The notes: generated by a model from the letters alone, not told the origin. DNA of 6,517 nucleotides from Candidatus Dormiibacterota bacterium (GCA_955652545.1 CATPCA010000117.1:1-6517), one strand, 5' to 3'. Counted from the stretch's first letter, positions 1 to 5,181 are shown. Numbers and translations: made by a program.

Positions 1-97
1 TGACACCGAGAGCGGCGAAGTAGTCGGCCTGCGCAGATGCCTCCGCGAAACCGAACTCCCTGCGCAGCTGGACGCGATACGTGGCCCGTCGCGGCAT
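1..97 (-). CDS. treY: Malto-oligosyltrehalose synthase, N-terminal fragment (cut by window edge)
   Basis: Only the first 32 codons lie in the window; the gene runs off the left edge. The minus strand reads ATG at 97 and encodes MPRRATYRVQLRREFGF followed by AEASAQADYFAALGV. This matches the start of GH13 malto-oligosyltrehalose synthases, which typically begin with an ATYRLQ-x-F-F-A-x-YLxxLGVSH pattern (established family knowledge). The enzyme converts the terminal alpha-1,4 bond of a maltodextrin into an alpha-1,1 bond, making maltooligosyltrehalose in the cytoplasm. A GTG directly before the ATG (98-100) is an alternative start. No clear Shine-Dalgarno is visible, and a GC-rich hairpin lies immediately upstream. 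The divergent neighbour is treZ, the next enzyme of the same pathway, which strongly supports the call despite the short fragment. Confidence 0.82.
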   Translation of the reverse strand, partial: MPRRATYRVQLRREFGFAEASAQADYFAALGV

Positions 98-190
98 CAC
101 CCGGCCTGGGGGGCCGGCTGGTTCACTGCAGTCACAATCACTGTCACCCTTTCATCCCGTCAGTGGTGGAATTATGCAGGCGACCTCCCG
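98..190. promoter_or_regulatory. Divergent treY/treZ intergenic control region
   Basis: This 93-bp gap must hold the promoters for both trehalose genes. TCACTG occurs at 123-128 and 138-143, GTCAC at 131-135 and 143-147, and the inverted CAGTG at 161-165; ACTGCAGT (125-132) is an 8-bp palindrome. The most AT-rich stretch, around 169-176 (GAATTATG), is the likeliest place for a -10 element, but I see no good -35 partner on either strand. Repeated short words between divergent pathway genes would suit a regulator binding site; that is inference. Confidence 0.4.
101..117 (-). promoter_or_regulatory. GC hairpin directly upstream of the treY start
   Basis: CCGGCC (101-106) and GGCCGG (112-117) form a perfect 6-bp GC stem around a 5-nt loop. 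In a treY transcript it would end three bases before the GTG (100) and a few before the ATG (97), covering the place where a ribosome binding site would be. It could limit translation initiation or lie upstream of a start that is transcribed leaderless. The structure is seen; any function is inferred. Confidence 0.35.
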
Positions 191-1951
191 GTGAGCCGGT
201 TTGCAGTGTGGGCGCCGCGTGCAACACGGGTCGAGGTGCAGACCCGCGGCCGGCAGCACGCGCTGGACCGCCGCGATGGCGGCTGGCACTCGCTCGACGA
301 CCCGCAAGCGCAAGCCGGCGACGACTACTGCTTCGTCCTCGATGACGGCCGACCGCTGCCCGATCCGCGCTCGGCGTGGCAACCGCATGGCGTGCACGGT
401 GGATCGCGCCTCGTCGACCACGAGTCATTCTCATGGAGCGACGGCGGCTGGCGCGGGCGAGCGTTGCACGACATGGTCGTGTACGAGCTGCACTGCGGGA
501 CCTTCAGCCATGCCGGGACTCTTGACGGCGCCATCGAGCACATCGGACACCTCGTCGACCTCGGCGTCGGTGCTGTCGAGCTGATGCCTGTGGCGGCATT
601 CCCCGGTATGCATGGTTGGGGCTACGACGGAGTGGCCCTGTATGCGGTGCACGATCCGTATGGGGGACCGGACGCGCTCAAACGATTCGTCGATGCCTGC
701 CACCGCGCCGGGCTCGCGGTGATCATGGACGTGGTCTACAACCACCTCGGCCCGGACGGCAATGTGCTCAACGAGTTTGGTCCGTACTTCACCGACAGGT
801 ACCGCACCCCGTGGGGTGACGCCATCAACTACGACGGCGCGGGCAGCGACGAGGTCCGTCGCTTCGCTGTCGAGAACGCGTTGATGTGGCTGCGCGACTA
901 CCACGTGGACGGTCTGCGACTCGACGCGGTGCACGCCATCGTCGACACATCGGCGGTGCACATCATCGAGGAGATCGCCAGCGCGGTGCATGGGCTCGCC
1001 GAGGCGATGGGGCGCGAGCTCTGGGTGATCGCGGAGAGCGACCTCAACGATCCCCGGTTGGTGACGGATCCTCGGCTCGGGGGGTTCGGTTGCGACGCGC
1101 AGTGGAGCGACGATTTCCACCACGCGCTGCACGCAACGCTCGCCGCGGAGACGGCCGGTTACTACGCCGACTTCGGCGCGGTGGCGGACGTGGCGGCGGC
1201 GTTGCGGCAGGTCTTTGTCAACCCGGGCCAGTCCTCGCCGTTCCGCGGGCGGCGCCACGGGCGTGGTGTCGGCGACCTGCCGTCGACGCGGTTCCTGGGA
1301 TACATGCAGGACCATGACCAGGTGGGCAACCGCGCCCGGGGTGAGCGCAGCGCGGCCCTGATGAGCACCGGGCGTCTCCTCATCGCCGCCGCGCTGGTGC
1401 TGCTCGGACCGTTCGTCCCCATGCTGTTCATGGGCGAGGAATGGGCAGCCTCGACGCCATTCCTGTACTTCACGGACCATGAGGACATAGATCTTGGCCG
1501 GGCGGTGTCGGACGGGCGCCGTCACGAATTCGCGTCGTTCGGCTGGGACCCGGATGACGTGCCCGATCCCCAGGACGCCGCCAGCTTCGAGCGGTCCAGC
1601 CTTGACTGGACGGAGGCCGGAGACGAACCGCGCGCCACCGTGCTCCGCTGGCACCGCGAACTCATCGCTCTGCGCGCCGCCAATCCCGCCCTGCGAGACG
1701 GCGACCGGTCGGCGATGGTGATCGAGCACGACGAGGAGTCGCGGACGCTGGTGGTGCGGCGCGCGGGCATCACGGTGGCGTGCAACTGGGGCGAGGCGGC
1801 GGTTTCCGTGCCCGTCGCCGACGGGGAGGTGGCCCATCTGCTCAGCGACGGCGCGGTGGCGGGCGGCGGCGGCGTTCAGCTCGAGCCGGACTCGGTTGCG
1901 ATTCTCGTCGCCCGGGACGTTGTCAGGGCGCGAGGTGCGCCGAGGCCCTGA
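191..1951 (+). CDS. treZ: Malto-oligosyltrehalose trehalohydrolase
   Basis: The 586-residue product is a GH13 enzyme that cleaves the alpha-1,4 bond next to the terminal trehalose of maltooligosyltrehalose, releasing trehalose (TreY-TreZ pathway, cytoplasmic). The N-terminus FAVWAPRATRVEV is the usual start of the beta-sandwich (E-set/CBM48-like) domain, about residues 1-90. The TIM barrel follows to about residue 480, then a C-terminal beta domain. GH13 motifs are intact: DVVYNH at 180-185, GLRLDAVHA with probable nucleophile D245, VIAESD with probable acid/base E282, and QDHDQVGNR with third carboxylate D376. FMGEEWAASTPFLYFTDHED is also typical of TreZ. Length fits the family (about 560-600). 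GTG at 191 is the only reasonable in-frame start, since no upstream in-frame start exists; the only SD-like bases are GCAGG at 176-180. The 3' end overlaps the convergent Cys-rich gene by 29 bp. Confidence 0.96.
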   Translation: MSRFAVWAPRATRVEVQTRGRQHALDRRDGGWHSLDDPQAQAGDDYCFVLDDGRPLPDPRSAWQPHGVHGGSRLVDHESFSWSDGGWRGRALHDMVVYELHCGTFSHAGTLDGAIEHIGHLVDLGVGAVELMPVAAFPGMHGWGYDGVALYAVHDPYGGPDALKRFVDACHRAGLAVIMDVVYNHLGPDGNVLNEFGPYFTDRYRTPWGDAINYDGAGSDEVRRFAVENALMWLRDYHVDGLRLDAVHAIVDTSAVHIIEEIASAVHGLAEAMGRELWVIAESDLNDPRLVTDPRLGGFGCDAQWSDDFHHALHATLAAETAGYYADFGAVADVAAALRQVFVNPGQSSPFRGRRHGRGVGDLPSTRFLGYMQDHDQVGNRARGERSAALMSTGRLLIAAALVLLGPFVPMLFMGEEWAASTPFLYFTDHEDIDLGRAVSDGRRHEFASFGWDPDDVPDPQDAASFERSSLDWTEAGDEPRATVLRWHRELIALRAANPALRDGDRSAMVIEHDEESRTLVVRRAGITVACNWGEAAVSVPVADGEVAHLLSDGAVAGGGGVQLEPDSVAILVARDVVRARGAPRP

Positions 1952-2144
1952 TCGCGGCCAGCTGAACGCCGGTCACGGCAACCTCCACCAAGCAGGCGCA
2001 CTCGACCACCGCGGTGTCGCGTGAGACGCATGCCCGGCAGACGATCGCGTCGCAGAGCCCGCAGCGGAAGAACGTGGACTCGATCGTCGCCGCGCACACC
2101 GAGCAGCGGGGGTCACTGTCGGACCATGGCTCGTCGACGAGCAC
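1923..2144 (-). CDS. Small Cys-rich (probable zinc-binding) protein, unrecognised
   Basis: Read from GTG at 2144, this gives a 73-residue protein with four closely spaced Cys pairs: C14-x2-C17, C28-x2-C31, C36-x2-C39 and C49-x1-C51. That pattern is typical of a treble-clef or RING/FYVE-like fold holding one or two zinc ions, but I do not recognise the family. The Cys block is followed by a helix-prone tail of about 20 residues (VAVTGVQLAAIRASAHL). Third codon positions are strongly G/C from about 2150 to the stop and lose that bias further upstream, so the GTG at 2144 is preferred to an in-frame ATG at 2231, which would add 29 low-quality residues. No strong Shine-Dalgarno precedes either start. 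Its last 29 bp overlap the end of treZ on the other strand. It may be co-transcribed with the 82-residue gene upstream of it. Coding status is likely; function is unknown. Confidence 0.68.
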   Translation of the reverse strand: MLVDEPWSDSDPRCSVCAATIESTFFRCGLCDAIVCRACVSRDTAVVECACLVEVAVTGVQLAAIRASAHLAP

Positions 2145-2288
2145 GAGGTCCGATCGCCGTCCATCAGGGAGGTGAACACCGGTGGGAAGGAGGTGGAGAA
2201 GGACGGGAGGAGCGCATGCGCAGGTGCCCATGCGAACAAGTGTACGCGGTGGATCGAGCCGCGAGGGCGTCGCGGCCGAGTCTCGCGG
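2145..2288. other. Spacer between the two small minus-strand genes
   Basis: The spacer is 144 bp. Its minus strand holds a possible N-terminal extension of the Cys-rich gene (2145-2231), but codon bias there is poor. The rest contains nested GC-rich inverted repeats just downstream of the 82-residue gene's stop codon. I see no convincing promoter for the Cys-rich gene. Plus-strand reading frames here look like shadows. Confidence 0.4.
2258..2276 (-). terminator. Stem-loop after the 82-residue gene (no T tract)
   Basis: GCCGCGA (2258-2264) and TCGCGGC (2270-2276) form a perfect 7-bp stem around a 5-nt loop, 12 bases past the stop codon of the 82-residue gene in its reading direction. A competing longer-range pairing exists: CCGCGAG (2259-2265) with CTCGCGG (2282-2288), abutting the stop codon. 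No T-rich run follows, so it is not a classic intrinsic terminator. It could be a GC-hairpin terminator, an RNA-stability element, or chance in GC-rich DNA. Confidence 0.35.
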
Positions 2289-2537
2289 TTAGGCCGCGCC
2301 GCCCGCTCCGTTGAGCTCAGGCGTGCCCCCCTGACGGAGCAGCGCGCGAGTGGCAGTGACCCGGCAAGCGAGCATCTCGAGGACCTCGTCGAGGCGTTGT
2401 CGCAGGTCCGAGTTGAGCGCGATGGGGTGGTTGTCGATGTCTCGCAGCAGGGCGGACAGCCGGACCGCCTTCTGGTCGATGTGGGCAACGATCTGGCTGG
2501 GACTATCGACCGTGGTGGCGCTCTGACTCGGCTCCAT
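2289..2537 (-). CDS. Small helical protein (82 aa), unrecognised
   Basis: ATG at 2537 is preceded by GGAGG (plus-strand 2545-2549) with 7-nt spacing, the best ribosome binding site in the window, which fixes the start and strand. The 82-residue product is predicted by eye to be two amphipathic helices, about residues 14-36 (IVAHIDQKAVRLSALLRDID) and 42-69 (LRQRLDEVLEMLACRVTATR), with a flexible Ser/Thr-rich N-terminus and Gly/Ala-rich C-terminus. It has no signal peptide, membrane segment or metal-binding motif. Spacing of Leu/Ile/Val residues suggests a helical hairpin or short coiled coil, as in small dimeric or partner-binding proteins. Third codon positions are strongly G/C. The overlapping plus-strand frame lacks these features and is a shadow. 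I do not recognise the family. The Cys-rich gene lies downstream on the same strand, so the two may form a small operon. Confidence 0.72.
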   Translation of the reverse strand: MEPSQSATTVDSPSQIVAHIDQKAVRLSALLRDIDNHPIALNSDLRQRLDEVLEMLACRVTATRALLRQGGTPELNGAGGAA

Positions 2538-2544
2538 CCAGGTA

Positions 2545-2549
2545 CCTCC
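2545..2549 (-). promoter_or_regulatory. Shine-Dalgarno of the 82-aa gene
   Basis: The minus strand reads GGAGG, then seven bases, then ATG (2537). This is a near-ideal ribosome binding site and rules against an upstream in-frame start at 2627. Confidence 0.8.
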
Positions 2550-2574
2550 GTGGTTGTTGGTACGCACCTGCCGG

Positions 2575-2597
2575 CGGTGGGTGGTTGGCTCCCACCG
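2575..2597 (-). repeat. Inverted repeat in the leader of the 82-aa gene
   Basis: CGGTGGG (2575-2581) and CCCACCG (2591-2597) are perfect 7-bp inverted arms with a 9-nt loop. It lies between the proposed promoter and the ribosome binding site of the 82-residue gene, so it could be an operator or a 5' leader hairpin. Function is inferred from position only. Confidence 0.35.
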
Positions 2598-2605
2598 TCC
2601 CTGAA

Positions 2606-2634
2606 AGGGTATGCCGAAGAGGGCCATGCCGCAA
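2606..2634 (-). promoter_or_regulatory. Candidate sigma-70-type promoter for the 82-aa gene
   Basis: On the minus strand, TTGCGG (plus 2629-2634) and TACCCT (plus 2606-2611) are separated by exactly 17 bp. The -10 fits TAnnnT; the -35 matches TTGACA only in its first three bases. Transcription would start near 2599, giving a leader of about 60 nt that begins at the inverted repeat. Confidence 0.35.
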
Positions 2635-2693
2635 GGACCTTTCCGATGGAGACGTCCGTCGCGCGGCGCGGCCGGGCGGCCGCACCGGCACGG

Positions 2694-2699
2694 TAAACT
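2694..2699 (+). promoter_or_regulatory. Candidate -10 element for tRNA-Leu/tig
   Basis: TAAACT fits the TAnnnT -10 pattern and stands out as the only AT-rich word in a GC-rich stretch. Transcription would start near 2706, about 20 bases before the mature tRNA 5' end. No good -35 is visible 16-18 bp upstream. The same promoter may serve tig, because only 20 bases separate the tRNA from the tig start. Confidence 0.45.
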
Positions 2700-2726
2700 G
2701 GGCCGGCCGTCGGCGGAACACAGCCT

Positions 2727-2811
2727 GCGCGGATGGCGGAACCGGTAGACGCGCGGGACTTAGGATCCCGTGGGGAAACCCATCCGAGTTCGAGTCTCGG
2801 TCCGCGCACCA
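2727..2811 (+). tRNA. tRNA-Leu (anticodon UAG), CCA encoded
   Basis: This is a complete 85-nt class II tRNA. The acceptor stem GCGCGGA (2727-2733) pairs perfectly with TCCGCGC (2801-2807), followed by discriminator A2808 and an encoded CCA (2809-2811). The anticodon stem CGGGA/TCCCG (2754-2758, 2766-2770) encloses loop CTTAGGA with anticodon TAG at 2761-2763. The variable arm is long (TGGG-GAAA-CCCA, 2771-2782), as expected for Leu. The T arm is CCGAG-TTCGAGT-CTCGG (2784-2800). It reads CUA and CUG-type codons; CUG is abundant in this genome's genes. It lies 20 bases before tig, with no terminator between, so a shared transcript processed by RNase P/Z is likely. Confidence 0.97.
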
Positions 2812-2821
2812 CCGCCCCATC

Positions 2822-2826
2822 AAGGA
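2822..2826 (+). promoter_or_regulatory. Shine-Dalgarno of tig
   Basis: AAGGA lies five bases before the GTG at 2832. It decides the tig start against the in-frame ATG at 2733, which lies inside the tRNA-Leu gene. Confidence 0.7.
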
Positions 2827-2831
2827 CGCCA

Positions 2832-4139
2832 GTGACCACCTCCACAACCGCGACCCCCTCGGACATCACCGTCGCTGTCGAGCGCCAGCCCGCCTCGCGG
2901 GTGCAGCTGCGCGTCGAGGCGCCGGCCTCCGAACTGGATGCAGCCGTCAGCGCCGCGCTGCGCCGGCTGGCGGGGCGGGTGCGACTGCCCGGTTTTCGCC
3001 CCGGGAAGGCCCCCGCGGCGATGGTGGAGCGCGCCGTCGGCTGGGACGCGGTCCGCCAGGAGGCGGTTGACGTGCTGCTACCCGAGCTGTACAGCCGCGC
3101 GCTTGACCAGGCCGGCGTGCAGCCGGTCGACGACCCGGACCTCGACCTCTCGCCCGTGGAGCGTGGCCAGCCGTTCGTCTTCACCGCAACGGTCACCGTG
3201 CGCCCGGACGTCGAGCTCGGCGACTACACGTCCCTGCGCGTCGAGGTGCCATCGACTCAGGTCACCGACGAGCAGGTCGAGGAGATGATCGAGGAATTGC
3301 GCCGCCGCAACAGCGAGCTGCGCGATGTCGAACGCCCCGCCCAGGCCGGCGACGTTCTGCGCTCGTCGCTGGTGATGCGCCGCGGCGACGAGTTGCTGAG
3401 CGGCGACGAGGAGAACGATCGAGACCTCGACATCGACCGCGAAAGGCTGCTTCCCGGGCTTGCCGATGCGCTCATCGGGATGGAGACGGGACAGTCGCGG
3501 TCATTCCAGCTCAGCCTTCCCGAGGACTTTGCGCGCGAGGAGCTGCGCAACGCCACTGTGGACGTCGACGTCAAGGTGAACGCGGTGCGTGAGCGCATCC
3601 TGCCACCCCTCGATGACTCGCTGGCGTCGTTCGATGAAGGGCATGGCACCACGCTCGAGGGGCTGCGCGAGGACTACCGCAAGCGCCTCGAGGAGGTGAC
3701 GGCGGAGCGCGACCGCGAGGCGCTCGAGGCGTCCACGCTCGAGAAGCTGCGCGACCACGTCGTCGTCGAACTGCCCGACTCGATGGTCGAACGGGAGATC
3801 GACCGTCAGGTCGCCGACCTGGAGGTTCGTCTGCAGCAGATGGGCATGCCGCTGGACCGCTACCTCGAGTACTCCGGCACCACGGTGGAGAGGCTCCGGG
3901 GCGAGCGCCGCGAGGCCGCAGTGCAGCGACTGCGGCTCGAGCTGGCGCTCGATGCGCTGGCAGGAGCGGAGGGGATCGAGGTGGACGAGGCGGCGGTGGT
4001 GCGCGAGGAGCAGCGGGTGGCGCAGGGGCGCAAGCTCTCGGCCCAACAGCGCCGCCGCCTGCACCAGGGCGCTCACGTCGACCTGGCGCGGCGGGCGGCC
4101 GGCGAGCGTCTGATCGAGATCGTTCGCGGCGAGGGGTGA
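2832..4139 (+). CDS. tig: Trigger factor, ribosome-associated chaperone
   Basis: The 435-residue product binds the ribosome at the peptide exit and shields nascent chains. Domains by eye are: N-terminal ribosome-binding domain, about 11-150, with the signature GFRPGKAP at 54-61; PPIase (FKBP-like) domain, about 172-255 (QAGDVLRSSLV to VDVDVKVNAV); and a helical C-terminal chaperone domain, about 270-430, rich in Glu, Arg and Leu. Length is normal for the family. The start is GTG at 2832, preceded by AAGGA and opening with a Thr-rich tail and DITVAVERQ; an upstream in-frame ATG at 2733 lies within the tRNA and is rejected. The PPIase domain looks degenerate: the usual PGFE motif reads PGLA at 208-211. 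The stop overlaps the next start in GTGA, implying translational coupling to the YbaK-type gene. Confidence 0.96.
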   Translation: MTTSTTATPSDITVAVERQPASRVQLRVEAPASELDAAVSAALRRLAGRVRLPGFRPGKAPAAMVERAVGWDAVRQEAVDVLLPELYSRALDQAGVQPVDDPDLDLSPVERGQPFVFTATVTVRPDVELGDYTSLRVEVPSTQVTDEQVEEMIEELRRRNSELRDVERPAQAGDVLRSSLVMRRGDELLSGDEENDRDLDIDRERLLPGLADALIGMETGQSRSFQLSLPEDFAREELRNATVDVDVKVNAVRERILPPLDDSLASFDEGHGTTLEGLREDYRKRLEEVTAERDREALEASTLEKLRDHVVVELPDSMVEREIDRQVADLEVRLQQMGMPLDRYLEYSGTTVERLRGERREAAVQRLRLELALDALAGAEGIEVDEAAVVREEQRVAQGRKLSAQQRRRLHQGAHVDLARRAAGERLIEIVRGEG

Positions 4140-4627
4140 GCGCCCCGGTCACCCACGAGGCGGTGCGACGAGCGCTCCTCGAGCGCGGAATCTCATACGA
4201 GACCGTCGCGTGCGACCCGTCGCTCGCCGACACGGCAGCGTTCTGCGAGGCGTACGGTTTCGACCCCGCCGACTCGGCCAACTGCATCGTGATCGCGTCG
4301 CGCCGGCCGGCGGGGCGGTACCTGGCCACGCTCGTCCTGGCGACGACTCGACTTGACGTGAACGGCCTGTGCTGTCGCTTGATGGACGTCCGCAAGGCCA
4401 GCTTCGCGCCGGGCGAGCACACCGCGGAGCTGACCGGCATGGACATCGGCGGGGTCACCCCGTTCGGCCTGCCCGACGACCTTCTGCCGGTTCGCGTCGA
4501 CTCGGCCGTCATGTCGCGGGCTCACGTCATCGTCGGCGGCGGGGACCGCAGCGTGAAGCTGCTGATCGACCCCGCCGTCTTCGCAACGCTGCCGGGTTTT
4601 GAAATCGTGAACGGGCTGGCCGCTTAG
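4136..4627 (+). CDS. YbaK/EbsC-family aminoacyl-tRNA deacylase-like protein
   Basis: The 163-residue product belongs to the YbaK/ProX/EbsC fold, whose members hydrolyse mischarged aminoacyl-tRNAs such as Cys-tRNA-Pro or Ala-tRNA-Pro in trans. The supporting C-terminal pattern is RKASFAPGE (86-94), GMDIGGVTPFGLP (101-113), a VRVDSAV strand (119-125), VIVGGGDRSVKLLI (131-144) and a final LPGFEIVNGLA. The N-terminal half has a helix (VTHEAVRRALLERGI) and DTAAFCEAYGFDPADSANCIVIAS. In YbaK itself a Lys in the segment that aligns with SANCIVIA is important for deacylation; here that place is Asn49, a variant I recall from actinobacterial homologues. Substrate specificity cannot be assigned. GTG at 4136 overlaps the tig stop by 4 bp, so translation is probably coupled to tig. 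Confidence 0.87.
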   Translation: MSAPVTHEAVRRALLERGISYETVACDPSLADTAAFCEAYGFDPADSANCIVIASRRPAGRYLATLVLATTRLDVNGLCCRLMDVRKASFAPGEHTAELTGMDIGGVTPFGLPDDLLPVRVDSAVMSRAHVIVGGGDRSVKLLIDPAVFATLPGFEIVNGLAA

Positions 4628-4655
4628 CCGGCAGTCACAGATGTCGTATTGCATG

Positions 4656-4661
4656 TACGCT
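4656..4661 (+). promoter_or_regulatory. Candidate -10 of a leaderless transcript (152-aa gene)
   Basis: TACGCT fits TAnnnT and ends 10 bases before the GTG at 4672, placing the transcription start within a few bases of the start codon. GTCACA (4634-4639) sits 16 bp upstream as a weak -35. No Shine-Dalgarno precedes the GTG, in keeping with leaderless translation. Confidence 0.42.
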
Positions 4662-4671
4662 GCCAATCGCC

Positions 4672-5130
4672 GTGTGGTGGAGTCCTCTCCTTCGTCCTCA
4701 CCCCACCCGCCGGCCCGATGGGCGTTGGACCGTCGTCGAGGCCGATGAGCTGCTTCCGGTCGTGCCCACAGCCCTGCGAGACGAGCCTGCGGCCTCGATG
4801 GCCGACGACCTTCGCGCCACCGCCCTGCTGGCAGCGCATGTCCACGCCGACGGGCCGCCGGTCGTGGGAGCGGTGGCCGCCGCTGCGGTGCTGCAGCGGC
4901 TGACGGTGGCGGGCGACCCGCGCCGTTTTCAGGCATGGCTGCTCCAGGGCCTCTACCACCTCCTGGCCAGCGCGGAGGCGTGCCGCGCCCACCGTGGCGA
5001 AGCGGTGGTGAGTGCCCACGAGGTCCGCGCGCGGAGCATCCTCCGCCTGGCCGCGACCAGTCCCGACCCGGTCACGGCACGCCGCGCCCGCATCGCCCTG
5101 GTGCGGCTCGGCGCCGGCGTTGCAGCCTGA
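4672..5130 (+). CDS. Unrecognised 152-aa protein between the YbaK homologue and clpP
   Basis: The 152-residue product is mostly alpha-helical by eye. Residues 1-20 are Trp/Pro/Arg-rich (MWWSPLLRPHPTRRPDGRW), followed by a short acidic segment (VVEADELLPV). Ala/Leu-rich helices then lie at about 43-60, 63-80, 84-103, 112-130 and 133-148. The hydrophobic stretches carry charged residues and are short, so it looks soluble rather than membrane-bound. Strong G/C bias at third positions supports coding from about codon 10; the first codons are less biased, so GTG at 4672 is probable rather than certain. GTG codon 31 and ATG codon 43 are alternatives. It lies 44 bp after the YbaK-type gene and 60 bp before clpP, on the same strand. 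I do not recognise the family. Its place in the tig-clpPX neighbourhood hints at proteostasis, but nothing in the sequence proves it. Confidence 0.75.
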   Translation: MWWSPLLRPHPTRRPDGRWTVVEADELLPVVPTALRDEPAASMADDLRATALLAAHVHADGPPVVGAVAAAAVLQRLTVAGDPRRFQAWLLQGLYHLLASAEACRAHRGEAVVSAHEVRARSILRLAATSPDPVTARRARIALVRLGAGVAA

Positions 5131-5175
5131 TCGGCGATCGCTTGACCGGCGGCTGATGAATCGCAGGGGCGTACC

Positions 5176-5181
5176 TATAAT
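5176..5181 (+). promoter_or_regulatory. Perfect -10 (TATAAT) for a leaderless clpP transcript
   Basis: A consensus TATAAT ends nine bases before the clpP ATG (5191), so transcription should begin at or within about three bases of the start codon. The bases between (GGCCCGACC) contain no Shine-Dalgarno. A good -35 is lacking: CTGATG lies at 17-bp spacing (5153-5158), while the better TTGACC (5142-5147) is 28 bp away and too far for normal spacing. Confidence 0.65.

Noticed and set aside
37..345. A 102-codon plus-strand frame overlapping treY and treZ starts.
   Set aside because: It overlaps two recognised genes in other frames and has Arg/Pro/Cys-rich shadow composition.
431..1837. A 468-codon minus-strand open frame opposite treZ.
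   Set aside because: treZ has all GH13 motifs. The antisense frame is His/Arg/Val-rich and shows no motif.
2172..2696. A 174-codon open frame on the plus strand covering the 82-aa gene region.
   Set aside because: It is antisense to a minus-strand gene with a near-ideal Shine-Dalgarno and coherent helices. The plus frame has low-complexity Arg/Gly content typical of GC-rich shadows.
2701..2708. GGCCGGCC palindrome just upstream of tRNA-Leu as an operator.
   Set aside because: It is an 8-bp pure G/C word in very GC-rich DNA, so chance occurrence is likely and nothing else marks it.
2727..2811. tRNA-Leu as an integration (att) site for a mobile element.
   Set aside because: No integrase, no direct repeat of the tRNA 3' end and no change in composition is present. 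Housekeeping genes lie directly downstream.
1973..3196. A 407-codon minus-strand open frame spanning both small genes, the tRNA and the start of tig.
   Set aside because: It crosses a tRNA gene and the tig coding region and is rich in Arg, Ser, Pro and Thr, as expected for a frame-shifted shadow in GC-rich DNA.
5139..5175. Possible ClgR-type operator (CGC-N5-GCG) upstream of clpP.
   Set aside because: The nearest matches have the wrong spacing or the wrong half-site, so no site could be supported.
5142..5181. TTGACC and TATAAT as a classical promoter pair for clpP.
   Set aside because: The spacing is 28 bp, far from the 16-18 bp needed. Only the -10 is kept as a feature.
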